Assembly (NCBI GenBank): GCA_015680905.1
Contig: CM027380.1
Location: forward strand, 49,140,001-49,204,000
From: Coptis chinensis
Taxonomy: Eukaryota; Streptophyta; Magnoliopsida; Ranunculales; Ranunculaceae
Direction of reading: 5' to 3'
Length of the DNA stretch: 64,000 bases
In this document: one piece after another, positions 1 through 11,489 of the stretch
Layout: each line of letters begins with the position of its first letter
Position numbering within the stretch: the stretch's first letter is position 1
Position numbers and translations under genes: made by a program
The notes under the pieces: generated by a model
Told to the model about the DNA's origin: nothing
The model's input: only the letters and a program-made list of their open reading frames with translations
Databases searched by the model: none

Positions 1-204
1 AGAGTAAGAAGAATTGATTTAAACGTAAGAACGGTAGGATTACGTATTAGTGTTCTTGTAGCATTAATATTAGTCTTTTACTATTATTTTTACGGTTATC
101 ACTTCGCTTATGAATAGCGTCTTGTTTACGCTTTGTTCAGTGTATAGAGCAGGTTAGAACACTGAAAAATATGAAAGATCAAAGTTGAATCAAAACTGTC
201 GAAA

Positions 205-452
205 TCCGAAAAATTTAACATGGATGGTCGCGCGCAAGATAGTATGTGGGCGCTCCGAGTAATTGTCAAATTACAGTGTTTTTAGCGCGGGTCGCGCTCC
301 AAATGGGGCGGGTCGCGCTCAGTGTAAATTCGAATTACAGTGTTTGAGCGCGGGTCGCGCTTGGTATGGGCGCGGGCGCGCTCTTTGGTAGACGAAATTC
401 CAGTAACTTAGCGCGGGTCGCGCTCTCCTTGGGCGCGGGCGCGCTCCGTGTA
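205..452. repeat. GC-rich tandem repeat, about 64-bp unit
   Basis: Three to four imperfect copies of a unit of about 64 bp. Each carries an AATTACAGTG-like start followed by GCGCGGGTCGCGCTC and then TGGGCGCGGGCGCGCTC. The block is strikingly GC-rich against its AT-rich surroundings and rich in CpG and in short inverted repeats (GCGCG/CGCGC). The rest of 1-591 shows no gene or other recognisable feature. An open frame on the minus strand here is only a by-product of the repeat composition. Confidence 0.7.
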
Positions 453-591
453 TTTTCTCGCGGAATTTGTCACGCTGAAATGGGCAACCACAGTATGAAA
501 CAAACAAGGGTGGGTGGGTTTAATGGGACTTAAAAATGACTACTTCTACTATGAAAACAATGCTAAAGTGTAACTAAGATATATAGCCATT

Positions 592-1981
592 TGATAACTA
601 TAAAATGTATAGTTTACCTACGAAATGAACGATGAATTCAATCCGTAAGTAAACTAAAACTGGACTTTTACGAGTCTCAATTATCAAAGCTTCTACTCTC
701 GATGCGAATTGCACTAAGTGGAGTAAGAAGTTCGTTCCACTCCTAGTTCCCTAGCATGGATTGTCTTCTAAGTCTAAGAAATCAGTCTTAAGTCAATGAG
801 AGCTTTACGAAATGTTATGCTAACAAGACGCGTTAATTTAACTAACGAGATATAATAAGTAACAAGATAAAATATAAACTAAAGTTAATCTAAGCTACGG
901 AAATACGATTGTTTGAATCTAGATAAAGGATTAGAGGGGAATTGAATCCACCTCGAATCCAACTTAATAACCTAGTATAGATTGTCGTATCTCGATTCTT
1001 ATGTTTTCACGGCAAGAATTTCGAGTCTAATCCCTAGTGTTCATGGCATTTCTACCGGATACTAACTAGCATGTGAGGTCGTCCACCCATTCTCATGGCG
1101 AAACACGACCTTCTAGAGTGGAATAGATTCTACAACCAATTCTGTACTAAACAACTAAGTCTTCATCAAGGCTTCATCAACCCCCTCTAATGGAGGTTTA
1201 GCCTTGAATCATTCCGCAATCATTTCCATTTAGATTAAAACTAAACATAATATAAAGCATTGAAATTTACTAATTTAAACAATAATGAAATCTAAATTAA
1301 TGACTAAAATGAAATAAGAACAAGAATTGAAATTAGATCTAGAAATGGAAATGACAAAATCGAAATTGATAAAGAATACTACTTTATTGATCTAATCAAA
1401 TGAAGAACAAGATTCAAAGGTTTAATCTAATACAATGAATTGAAACTAATTAAACTAAGTTCTAAAACTAATTAATGGAGGCTAACTAATCTAGGTCTAA
1501 CTATCTACCTAACCTAACTGCCATTAACAAAGAGCTAAGCTTTTGTTTTTATACATCCAGATCCAAAAATCGTGCATGGGCTTGGAGCCATGTTTTGGGC
1601 CAGAGAATCAGGCCCAAAACCCAATTCTTTCAGTCCAAAAAGGCCTCTTCAGCTGCAGTTGGCTTCCACAGACTTTTCGTCCACTTTTGCTCCTCTGATT
1701 GGGTCAAGGCTTGGACCATTGCAAAGCTCTTTCTGAGCCGGTCGTTTTGACATAAGGTAGGCCTCAATCCGAGGTCTGAGTCCAAAGATATGGCATTCGA
1801 AAGTTCTGCTGACTTTTGCTCCTTTATCTCGCTAAAGTAGCACATTTTCGCACATAATGGACTTTGAAGCCTGAAATGCATAAAAACACGTAATCAGTAT
1901 TAACTCTTACTTATTATTCACATAATTGGTCTAACAGTATGATTATTAAAGGGTTAAAACTACAGTTTTGGGCTCTTATCA
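592..1981 (+). mobile_element. LTR copy A (LTR-retrotransposon remnant, family unassigned)
   Basis: The block starts TGATAA and ends TTATCA, giving the TG...CA inverted ends of an LTR. It is related along its length to the LTR at 2008-3479, with the same start, the same GGAGGTTTAGCC and GCATGGGCTTGGAGCC stretches and the same end. No coding internal region, primer-binding site or target-site duplication is visible beside it. It may therefore be a solo LTR that has lost its flank, or one end of an element truncated on the left. Old fossil. Confidence 0.7.
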
Positions 1982-2007
1982 TTAAACACAGAATGATAAT
2001 AGGGTAC

Positions 2008-3479
2008 TGATAAATGATAAAATGATAGTTTACCTACGAAATGAACGATGAAACTCAAAATGTAAGTAAACTAAAACTTAATACGAGTCTATATTTATCA
2101 AGTTTTCTACTCTCAATTCTATCGAAATAGAGTAGAGTAACAAATTCGTTCCACTCCTAGTTCTCTAGCATGGAATGATTTCATAGTTAACTAATCGGTC
2201 TTAAGTCTAATGAGAGTTTTACGAGGGGGAATTATACTACGATGCAACTACCCACAAGATACAAACTATAATTGATTCAACTACGGAAATACTACGTTGA
2301 TTCTATAATAAGGAGGAATTGGGGATTGATTCCACCTTAACTCAACTTAACTCACTAACGAATCGTAATCAGAATGAATTGAATCGCACGCGAGAACAAT
2401 TGGTTCTTCCTAATCCCTAATTACACATGACATTTCTACCAATTCATAACTAGCATGTGAACGATTAAACCCATTCTCATGGCGAATTAATCGTTTCTAG
2501 AGTGGAATAGAAATTACGACGACTCTATGATAATCGGAATCAAGCTTTCATCAAGGCTTCTCAACCCCCTCTAATGGAGGTTTAGCCAAGAATCATTCCG
2601 CAATCATTTCCATATGAATCTAAACTAAACATAATATCAAGATTCGAAATTTACTAATCTAAATTAAACAATAATTAAAATCTAATTAACAACTAAGAAA
2701 TGGTAACCAACAATAATTAAAACTAGATCTAATAGATTGAAATAACAAAAATCGAAATGACAAGAATAATAACTATTTTATTTATCTAATGAATGATATT
2801 CAATGATTCAAGAAATTAATCTAAACAAGAAATGAAATTCTAAAACTAAATTCTAAAACTCATTAATGGAGGCTAACTAATCTAATTCTAATCTAGGTCT
2901 AACTATCTACCATTAACAAAGAGTCAAGCTTTTGTTTTTATATTTTCAGATCCAAAAATTGTGCATGGGCTTGGAGCCATGTTTTGGGCCAGAGAATCAG
3001 GCCCAAAACCCAATTTCTTTAGTCTAAAATGGGCTCTTCAGCTGCAGTTGGCTTCGACAGATGTTTCGTCCACTTTTGCTCCTCTGATTGGGTCAAGGCT
3101 TGGACCATTGGAAAGCTCTTTCCGAGCTGGTCGTTCTGTCATATGGTAGGCCCAATTCTGAGGTCTGAGTCCAAAGATATGGTCTTCGGAAGTTCCGCTG
3201 ACTTTGTGTGCTGTTTCTGCCCACTTTGACTTTTCAACTTTGACCGGGCTTTAGAAAGGCTTTGTCTTCTTGAATCTTGGCCTTTAATCACAGAACTCCT
3301 TAGCAACCAACCATTGCTCCTTTATCTCGCTAAAGTGGCACATTTCTGCACATAATAGACTTTGAAGCCTGAAATGCATAAAAACACGTAATCAGTATTA
3401 ACTCTTACTTATTATTCACATAATTGGTCTAAAAGTATGATTATTAGGGGGTTAAAACTACAGTTTTGGGCTCTTATCA
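2008..3479 (+). mobile_element. Solo LTR B with 5-bp target-site duplication
   Basis: 1472 bp bounded by TGATAA...TTATCA and flanked on both sides by GGTAC (2003-2007 and 3480-3484). That is a perfect 5-bp target duplication, as expected of an LTR retrotransposon integrase. No internal domain is present, so this is a solo LTR left by recombination. It sits inside a tandemly repeated host block whose next copy (3801-3820) shows the uninterrupted site GAATGATAATAGGGTACCCA. LTR superfamily cannot be assigned without internal coding sequence. It looks older than recent insertions but still has a clear target duplication. Confidence 0.88.
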
Positions 3480-4130
3480 GGTACCCATGATAATATATGG
3501 GTAACCAGTTTGACATGGGTACCCTTTTGACATTTGAAGTACTCATATAATCTTATTTAAAAGTTATAGAAAGTTTTAATATGATATGGATTCCCTATTA
3601 TATAGTCTTGAATTAGAATTACAAATGTTGTTAGGACCCATGTTCTTATATGAAGCACTTAGAATGTGTTGTTCTGGAACCGCATGTTGCAGCATTGTTT
3701 CATATATGAGTGAGCTATTGGGAAACATGATATGTCAGCCACTATAATGTATCTGTAGTGGTTTACAAATAGTGAAGTGGGATCTTGCATGTTGATCCCA
3801 GAATGATAATAGGGTACCCATGATATGGGTAACCAGTTTTTGACATTTGAAGTACTCATATAATCTTATTTAAAATGTTATAGAAAGTTGTAATGTGATA
3901 TGGGTACCCTATTATATAGTCTTGAATTGAAATTGCAAATGTTATTAGGACCCATGTTGTTATATGAAGCACTGATAATGTGTTGTTATGGAACTGCATG
4001 TTACAGCATTGTTTCATATATGAGGTAGTAATATGTTAATGTACCATGAGTGAGCTATTGGTAAACATGATATGTCAGCCACTACAATGTACCTGTAGTG
4101 GTTTACAAATATTGAAGTGGGATCTTACTT
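3480..4130. repeat. Tandem duplication, about 325-bp unit (two copies plus a stub)
   Basis: Units at about 3480-3805 and 3806-4130 are near-identical. Both run through GGTACCCATGATA, a GACATTTGAAGTACTCATATAATC stretch, a TTAGGACCCATGTT stretch and TGTAGTGGTTTACAAATA. A third, truncated copy end survives at 1990-2007 between the two LTRs. Unit 2 has a small insertion near 4025-4046. No protein is recognised in it. It may be host DNA or the outer part of the adjoining Mutator-like element. Confidence 0.8.
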
Positions 4131-4226
4131 ATTTTCTTTGTTATGTGCTTTGATTAATCTAAAACAGGTCAGTAAGGAGGTTAGGGTTGTTGGGGATATA
4201 CTCTCCAGAGTGAAATAAGGACTGGC

Positions 4227-7200
4227 ATGGAAATAATAATTCAAGAGATTACTCATGGTGGGTTGAAAGGTGGTATGGAAAGTTCAGAGATTAAGGTTGT
4301 GAAAGGGCCTAGAACAAGGAGTAGGAGTAGAACAAGGAGCAGAAGTTTAGAGGTTAAGGTTATAAAAGGTGTTGATGCTAGAACAAGGAGTAGAACTAGA
4401 AGCCCAATCCCAAAGAAGCCAAGCAATGTAGGCTCTGATACTAAATTGAAAACACCAACAAGGTCTTCCCAGAAGAAGTCTACCCCGAAGAAGTCTTCCC
4501 AAAAGAAGGTTCACTCAGAACTTAAGAAAAGGAGTTCATCTGTTTCTAAGAAAGTTACCTTTGATGTTTCTCCTAGTTCCTCAAATAAAAGAAAAAGAAC
4601 ATTGGACAAGGATCAAAGCCTTGAAGTTGTGGGAGATACTTCAATACTTGCTCAATATGAAAGAAAGAAAAGGAAAGTGGTCAAAGTTTGTGGTACTCGA
4701 GTTCAGCCATCTAGGGCAAGCAAAAATAAGGCTATAAAGGCTAGTGAGAGGCAAAATTTGAAGAAAAAATATCAAATCAGTGAGAGAACAAGGGAAAGGG
4801 AGCTGAAGCTTAAGGAAGCTGAGACACCCAAACAAAGAAAGAAGTTGATCCAGGCTGAGTTAGACGAAGATGAAGATGTTGCACAACAACAAAGAGGGAA
4901 AATGATTTAGAGTCAGTTGTTGCAAGTGCTTTGCAAAAGATTAGTGAGGTCATACCTAGAGGGACATACCAAGAACATAGTGTGGAGCTGGAGGAGGACC
5001 TGGTGGGGGTACAGACTGCTATAGTACCTTATGCTGAATCTTCAATGCTTGATCATGTTCCCTTTTACTCTTCTTTGTCATCTGGGGATCTTGATGGGGT
5101 ATTATATCCTTTGGCATCTGTTTTAGTCCTTCCACCTGGTGATCTTGATGGGGAAGCAGTCCTGAATAGATAAATGGAAAAATTCAGTTTTGTTTCTCTA
5201 TTGGCTGGAAGTGCATAGCACTCTGACATAACTGAATTGCCAGCCCTATAACCATCAGAAGGAGTAAGCACTGAACATGATGTGGCAGCTGTAGATGATG
5301 ATCAGAACACTGATGGTCAGCATGATGTTGGTGATGTGGAGGACCCTGATGTGGTACTCATTCACACTCAGATGGAGAAGGAAATGGATAAGAAAAGTGC
5401 AGAGAGTGGTCGTAGAAGAAGGAGGAGGGAGAAAAAACTGGGAAAAGAAAGTACTAGTTTATGGGAAGAGAAAATAGGAAAGGACTGTGACTCATTAATC
5501 AAGGTTGCTCTGTCATTAACCTTTTACAAGAAAACAACTACCACAGGTGAGGTAAATGTTGTCAATTATTATTGGAGAAAGTGCAGTAGGAAGAAGAATC
5601 AACAGAACTCTCTAGATATGAGAGTTTTTAGGTATGATCAAGTTATTTCAGTGCATAATTTTCATTCGTTACATGGAAGACAATGGGTGGATGGTGAGGT
5701 AATGAATTTACCATTAGTAATTTGCTCTAAAACTATCAGCAACTTGGTATTAATGTGCAAAGTAAACTACTATAGAAAGTTAATTGTTACTAATTCCTAT
5801 TTGATTATTTTATAGGTTCTCAGCTTATATGTCAAGCTATTGATAAGGTGGTATAAGTAGCACTGTAAGGAACATGCCATTCTGGAAGATGAAGTGTATA
5901 CTGTTGTGGAGGATGTTTACTTTGATGTGAGTTCTCTATACTTTAATACTAAGTTTTTGTTTAAGCTTACTCACTAATCTTACTTAAGTTTGATAAGCTT
6001 AATCATCACTTTGTGGATGTAGAAATTCATGATAAGAGAATATAGGATATTTAATAATAAGCTACAAGACCCAAGTTTTCCAGCTACAAGCCCAGAGGAA
6101 AAAGTGGTTAATGGTTTGTACCATACAGATGAAATTGTGAAAGAGTATTTGGACACCGTTGACGGAAGGATTAGAAATCAACCGCACCCAGTACAGGGTA
6201 AGGGAGTAATTGTACCTCTTCAAGTTCATGGTAGTCACTAGGTTGTTGATGTCTTTAACTTTAAAGAGATGAAAGTGTGCACCTATGATTCTCTTGGTGG
6301 AAAGCAAATTTCTGATGAACAACTAGCTTTGGAGATAATGATTCCTTATGTGCTTAGGTGTGTTGATCCAAGCTCCACTATTGATTTGAACACACCATGG
6401 GCTCGTGAATTTGTTAGTGTCACACAACAACCAGATTCCAACAGTTGTAAGTTATATTGCCTTACCTTTATTGATAGTCTTCTTAGAGGTGTTCCTGAGA
6501 AGGTAAACAATATTGACATGCAACCATTTAGAATGCAGCTGAGGATTGGAATGGACATTATATCCTATGGATTAAATCCATATGAAGTGGCTAAGAAGAG
6601 AACAAAATTTGAAAAGAGGTTGACAGAAGAAAGTCAGCAAGTAGATAACCAAGTGTCCAAGTATGTAGCAGCTACTGGGACAGAGGTACTGAAGCAAGTT
6701 GACATTGGCATAGAGCTAGAAAGTGAAGCAGATTCAGCTGGAATTGACAAAGAGCCCAAGGATGCTGAAGCAGCTACTGAGATAAAGGATGATGAAGCTG
6801 GAAGTGAGCAAGTGGACAAAGATGTTGAACCTGCTACTCTTAATCAAGTGGAGAAGGAGCAATGCCAACAAAGTGAAGCAGATGCAACTACAAGTGAGGA
6901 AGTGCAGGAGGATGTTGAACCTGCTACTGAGTGGGTCCAAGTGGGGACAGAGCAATGCCCACAAAGTGAAGCAGATGCAGCTGTATGTGAGAAGGAGGAT
7001 ATTGAACCTGCTGCTGAGGAGGATGTTGAACCTGTTGTTGAGGAGGATGTTGAACCTGCTACTAAGGAGGCTGTTGAACCTGCTGCTGAGTTGGTCCAAG
7101 TGGAGGCTAACCAATGCCAACAGAATGAAGCAGATGCAACAGTTGGAATTGAGCAAGTGAAGGAGGATGCAAAAGCTGCTACTGAGGACCAACTCAACAT

Positions 7201-7306
7201 TGAACCTGATGAAGTGAATCATGATGAAACAGCTGGAAGACAGGTACAACTGCAGGATGTAGAAAACAACAAAGGTAAAGATGCTGAAGATGAGTCTGCT
7301 GACTAG
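4227..7306 (+). pseudogene. Ulp1-like (C48) cysteine protease gene of the MULE, disrupted
   Basis: The start at 4227 opens a basic N-terminal region of about 227 residues with an Arg-Thr-Arg-Ser repeat (4305-4400) and many Lys/Arg clusters. A one-base frame change near 4890 and further breaks lead to an acidic linker (4931-5400). The protease domain begins near 5620 with HSLHGRQWVDGEV, the usual Ulp1 entry motif, followed by an intron-like gap. The catalytic core follows: His in VHGSH (6236-6238), Asp in VVDVFN (6248-6250), and Gln and Cys in QQPDSNSC (Cys 6446-6448). A TAG at 6239-6241 stands where Trp normally follows the catalytic His. The Gly that normally follows the Cys is Lys here. A long acidic repeat tail closes the frame at 7306. 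C48 enzymes cleave SUMO or ubiquitin-like proteins; the role of MULE-borne copies is unknown. The join of the N-terminal part to the protease part is inferred. Confidence 0.75.
6790..7170 (+). repeat. Coding repeat: acidic DVEPAT / QSEADA tail of the Ulp1-like protein
   Basis: Within the C-terminal part of the Ulp1-like frame, modules of the form DVEPATE...VQV...EQCQQSEADAT repeat about three times. A shorter EDVEPA module repeats four to five times between 7000 and 7095. The DNA repeats with it (GAGGAGGATGTTGAACCTG). The tail is almost purely Asp, Glu, Ala, Val and Gln, probably disordered, and looks expanded by slippage. Open frames on the opposite strand here are shadows of the repeat. Confidence 0.8.
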
Positions 7307-7424
7307 CAGGAGAACATAGCTAAAGATAAGAACTAGGGGACATCGAAATGCTCTCATTTTCAGATGTTTGTTATTATTCCGTTATTATTTTGGAACTTAT
7401 GTGTCTAATTTCGCAGTGCTCCAT

Positions 7425-7990
7425 TCTGATAAACATAATATTTTGAAGTTAGTGGTTTGTTAAGATAACGTATCTAAACAATAGACAAAACACCTGAAAT
7501 TAGTATTTGTTTAGATAATTTTCAAGTTACAATCATAAGTGTTTCAATTAAGGCGTTAATTTTATAGTATTTGTTTTTTTGCTACCTTACATATTGATAA
7601 CTTCAATAGACAAAACACCTGCAAGTATAAACAACAAAATACCATTGCATTGATTCCCAAATAACTTACATACTCATTGAAAGGCAAAAGAAAATCCAAA
7701 TAATATTATTTTGAAGGGGTTTGAACTCAGTGGTTTGTTTAGATAACGGCCCTAGATAACGTCTCTAATTTTCAAGTTACAATCCTAAGTGTTTCAATTA
7801 TAGTGTTAATTTTAACCCTTAATTTTATAGTATTTTTTATAGTATTTGTTTTTTTTTTTGCCTACATATTGATAACTTCAATAGACAGAACACCTGCAAG
7901 TATACCTAACAACAAAATACCATTATATTGATTCCCAAATAACTTACATAGTCATTGAAAGGCCCAAGAAAATCCAAATAACATTACAAG
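7425..7990. repeat. Direct duplication between the two converging MULE genes
   Basis: The sequence from TTTTCAAGTTACAATC through CAATAGACAAAACACCTGCAAG, ATACCATTGCATTGATTCCC and TCATTGAAAGG to AAATCCAAATAA occurs at about 7515-7710 and again at about 7765-7985. The second copy has extra A/T-rich insertions. The block is the shared 3' flank of the two converging genes and holds no coding sequence. It probably carries the transcript ends of both. Confidence 0.75.
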
Positions 7991-8032
7991 ATTAGTTGCT
8001 GATAGTACTTATATTCATCGCTGATGGTTAAC

Positions 8033-9371
8033 TCAAATGTTGTCTTCATTGGTAAAATCAGCCGGAACCCCAGCTGAAAAGTCAATCCAAGCAGCATCAT
8101 CTGTCGCATTAAGGCAAGTTGCTCTGTTGTGTCCAAGGGCACCACAACGGGTGCACCTTCTCCTTTGCACTGGCACACCCTCCCCTTTAGAATGTTTCCT
8201 CTTCTTTTGGGGCCTGCCAGGCATTACCTCATCTGTGGGAGGACGAACCATGATGTTGTAACTTCCCCAATGCCACTGTTCTTTGCCCTTCATCGGTGTC
8301 CAATTCTCTTGATAGGTATCCATCATCATTTCCTTTGAGTAGCACGGCAGGCAGAAGTCATATACACAAAACTGACCATCGCCAATGGCCTACATTGCAT
8401 GGCTGCAAGGAATACCAACTTGTTAAAAAAAAACCACATGTACAACATTTTTTAGTAGGTCAACTGTATCCATGTGCCCTACGCTGGTAACCGAGTATAC
8501 GTACTCACTAACCCTTATTGTAGTGAACGGCCAACTAACATAATGAGAGGAAATTATTACATCCTCAGCTAATTTCGTCAGCTTTGTCTTCATCTTCGAA
8601 GTCATGACCCGATAGTCATAAAAGTGCCTCATAATGTTCATTCGAATACCATTTAGCAAAGATATAATTGGCATAGCTCGCTCAGGCATAATCATCTTAT
8701 TCCAACTCTCGATATGATTTGTATAACAAATTCCATACCTTCTCATTTCAGCATAGGCAAATGACCACTGTTCCTTCAGAATCTTTATTATTTTTGCGTG
8801 ACCTTCACTATCACTACACCAAATGCAACACATGATTCTCACAAAGTCAGCTTTATCATAAGTTTCTGCAGCGGCCTTAACTCTCCCTTTGGTGTCTTCT
8901 TTGCTAACATTGTTGGAGATATGTTGTGCACAAAAGCAATGGTACGCATTTGGAAGAATTTTTGGCACTGCCTGGAGAATGCTTGTATGCCTATCTGATA
9001 ATAGAACAAACTTATCTATAGGACCAACAACAACATCTCTGAGTTTTTGAAGAAACCAATCCCAATGTTCATTATTCTCTTTTGGGACTACACCAACTGC
9101 AATTGGAAAGCAATGACTATCTCCATCAACAGAAAGAGCAGTTAGGATGACAGACTTGTATCTGCCCTTCATGAAAGTTCTATCGATCATAATCAACGGA
9201 CGAAGGCACCTTCGGTAGGCACGAACAGTTACGTAGTAGCTCACAAACAAACGCTCAAACCTATGCTCGCTTGTTGTTATTATATCAGTGTGGCAATCTG
9301 GATCAATTTTCTTCAGTTCTTTAAAATAAACCGGCAAAGATCGGTATGATTGAAAGTCGCCCTTTATCTAC
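8033..9371 (-). pseudogene. MULE transposase, catalytic domain and zinc knuckle
   Basis: Minus-strand coding of the C-terminal half of a MURA-like transposase. The exon seems to start after TGTAG near 9371 (KGDFQSYRSLPVYFKEL). The MULE catalytic domain shows the first Asp in PLIMIDRTFMKGRYKS, the FPIAVGVVPKENNEHWDWF stretch, the second Asp in LLSDRHTSI, the C2H motif in YHCFCAQHISNN, and the Glu in TNHIESWN. A CCHC zinc knuckle (CTRCGALGHNRATC) lies at about 8110-8160, after a frame break between 8330 and 8423, before the stop at 8033-8035. It would act in the nucleus on the element's ends. The domain itself is well kept, but the upstream exons are broken. Confidence 0.88.
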
Positions 9372-9596
9372 ATCGAAACAAAATACCATTCAAAAGTTAC
9401 ATATGCCTAATAGTTACACACCATGACGGATACAAGTTAATCGAAAAGATGATACATGTTCTTCATAGCATACTATAAAGAATAATTTTGTGTACATAGT
9501 ATACCCTAAACATAAAATTGTACTAAGACTTTATATATTGCTACTAGTTATCCTCATAGTTGCTGACAATTACAATAGTACTCTGACCTTTTCTAA

Positions 9597-10711
9597 CGCA
9601 ATTTCTCTGGCCCTCTACGTAACTTTATATGTCACATCAGTTAGTCAGGATGAAGGTTCTTTTGTACGGGTTATTCATTGTCCTTAAGCTTGGACATAAC
9701 AATTTTTGAAACCCACTTTGCGTTTGCTTGTGAATTTTTAGAAACATCCTTATCTTGCGCACAAGTGTGTGCTTCTCTAAAAGTTATAACCACCCACATA
9801 TCAGACCCAGTTGCAGGTTTTGCATACAAATGAAATGGACAGTTAGTTGCCTTACACTTGATTACCAACTTTTGGGAGGTAGTATTGCAACGACGTAAAT
9901 CAAACATGTGTGCAATTGCATAAGATTTCATGTCTTTCACAAGATCATCTCGAAGTGGCGAAGGTTAACTCCACTTTAGGGGTACAAACTTCAACCCTCA
10001 TTACAAGGATTTACAATCTCACTTTGGTTCGTAGTGGTTTTGGACTATGAGAACCACACAAAGGATCATATCCTTGACGTAGGTCTTGTAATTCAGATCT
10101 TTAGCACCAATAACCCTAGCATCAACCATTCCCTCCAATTCGAAATCAATCTCACCTTCCTCATCGCCATCATTCACAGCTGTCATAGGTGTGTCCCCCC
10201 ACAAATACTCTTGACTTCGATTCGGAGTCGACCATATATCGCCATCATCACGATTGTATTCTTCAACTTCATCATCTTCAACTACCACAACTTCACCCGC
10301 AGCAGCATCTTCATATTCATTTTGAAATTCAACATCCTCATTACTTCGAGAACTGCCGATTATGTTTTCTTGAGGAATGTCAGATGTATCAACTAAATCA
10401 TTTAGTATTTGAACTTCATTTTCATATTCATTTTGAAATTCAACCTCCTTATTACTTTGAGAACTATCGATTATGTTTTCTTTAGGAATGTCAGCTGTAT
10501 CAGCTAAATCATTTAGTATTTGAACTTCATCTTCATCTTCATTTTGAAATTCAACCTCCTCATTACTTCGAGGACTGGCAATTATGTATTCTTCAGGAAT
10601 GTCAGCACGCGTTGTATCTCCATATGGATTTTGATAATCAAACTCTTCATAGTCTGGTTGATCAACATCTTCAATACCAGTGGGATCATCCTCTGCATTA
10701 TAATAAGTCAA
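9597..10711 (-). pseudogene. MULE transposase, N-terminal DNA-binding domain and acidic region
   Basis: Read on the minus strand. An acidic part (10711-10019) contains three repeats of about 39 residues built on DIPEENIIDSSQSNKEVEFQ. The MuDR-type DNA-binding domain follows at 9940-9671, with ending residues KATNCPFHLYAKP, WVVITFREAHTC and KWVSKIVMSKLKDNE. Beyond it the typical RAREIALEKV helix is still readable near 9590-9620, but a TAG at 9615-9617 stands where Trp is expected. The region between 9940 and 10019 is also out of frame. These breaks, with those in the Ulp1-like gene, mark the element as dead. Confidence 0.75.
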
Positions 10712-11124
10712 CCATTAGTGCACAGACTATTAGCGACTCAAACTATAATTATCCCCTGTAATGTTTATACTGCTCACCTTTAATGACAATTGGAAGAGGT
10801 ATCATTTCTTCTATTGATTTGCAACTACCAACTGCACTTGAGCTTCCCTTTGGGAACAAATCTAAAATGGTTACTAAATGTGAGTAATTGAACAGACATT
10901 TATGCGTAACTAACATATTTATAGGTGTACTACTTGTTCCCTATCCTTCACTTGTCATGACCTTTTCGAACGTCTCCAAGCTGTGTAGGACATTTTCAAC
11001 GACATTTTCATTTTGCACATCTTGCAATTGACGAGTTGCAGTTGAAGGTTGTTCTAGCGGACTGTCTAGAGAACACAGCGTTTATAATCATCAACAACCA
11101 ACCATTTACTAGAACTAATAATAA

Positions 11125-11489
11125 CTAAAATAAAATTAGTGATTTACTTATTGGTTCATCCACAAGTTTAAATTGATTGAAAGAATATTTCTGTCGAGCT
11201 AGCACTTTTTCTTTCAAAAAAGATTGTTTCCTTGGAGAATCAGTAATTAGAATTTCTTCATTGAGTTTCTTTTTAATACAATGTTCTCCACCACTTGATC
11301 CAGGATAAGCACTTTTTGGCAGCAGAGAAGGTTTAAACGGCTCACTACAAACTTGTTTCTTTTTCGTACTAGGAATTCCATAACTTGATCCAGGACTTGC
11401 ACTTCTAACCATTTCTTGTTTAAATAACTCACTACTAACCGGTTTATTCTCCACTCTAGGTTGTGCACCATCTTTTCCAGGAGTAACAC
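11125..11489 (-). pseudogene. MULE transposase gene, Ser/Lys-rich repeat exon (part before the solo LTR)
   Basis: The minus strand codes a low-complexity region with three spaced SxPGSS modules, each followed by KKK or a similar basic run (for example SASPGSSYGIPSTKKK). The same exon continues on the far side of the solo LTR at 14131-14205, in the same frame once the LTR and one AACAC are discounted. This shows that the LTR landed inside a coding exon. The function of this segment is unknown. 10712-11124 holds introns or decayed exon sequence that I could not assign. Confidence 0.55.

Noticed and set aside
319-507. Minus-strand open frame with repeated RARPRPRRARPAL
   Set aside because: It is the translation of a GC-rich DNA tandem repeat, with no start context or domain.
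592-3479. One LTR element with LTR A as its 5' end and LTR B as its 3' end
   Set aside because: Only 26 bp separate them, there is no internal region, and LTR B has its own 5-bp duplication on both sides.
6734-7357. Long minus-strand open frame (207 codons) opposite the Ulp1-like gene
   Set aside because: It is antisense to the acidic coding repeat. Repeated FNILL modules are the reverse complement of GTTGAACC-type repeats.
10034-10783. Several plus-strand open frames over the transposase N-terminal region
   Set aside because: They mirror the acidic repeats of the minus-strand MULE transposase (GAA/TTC bias).
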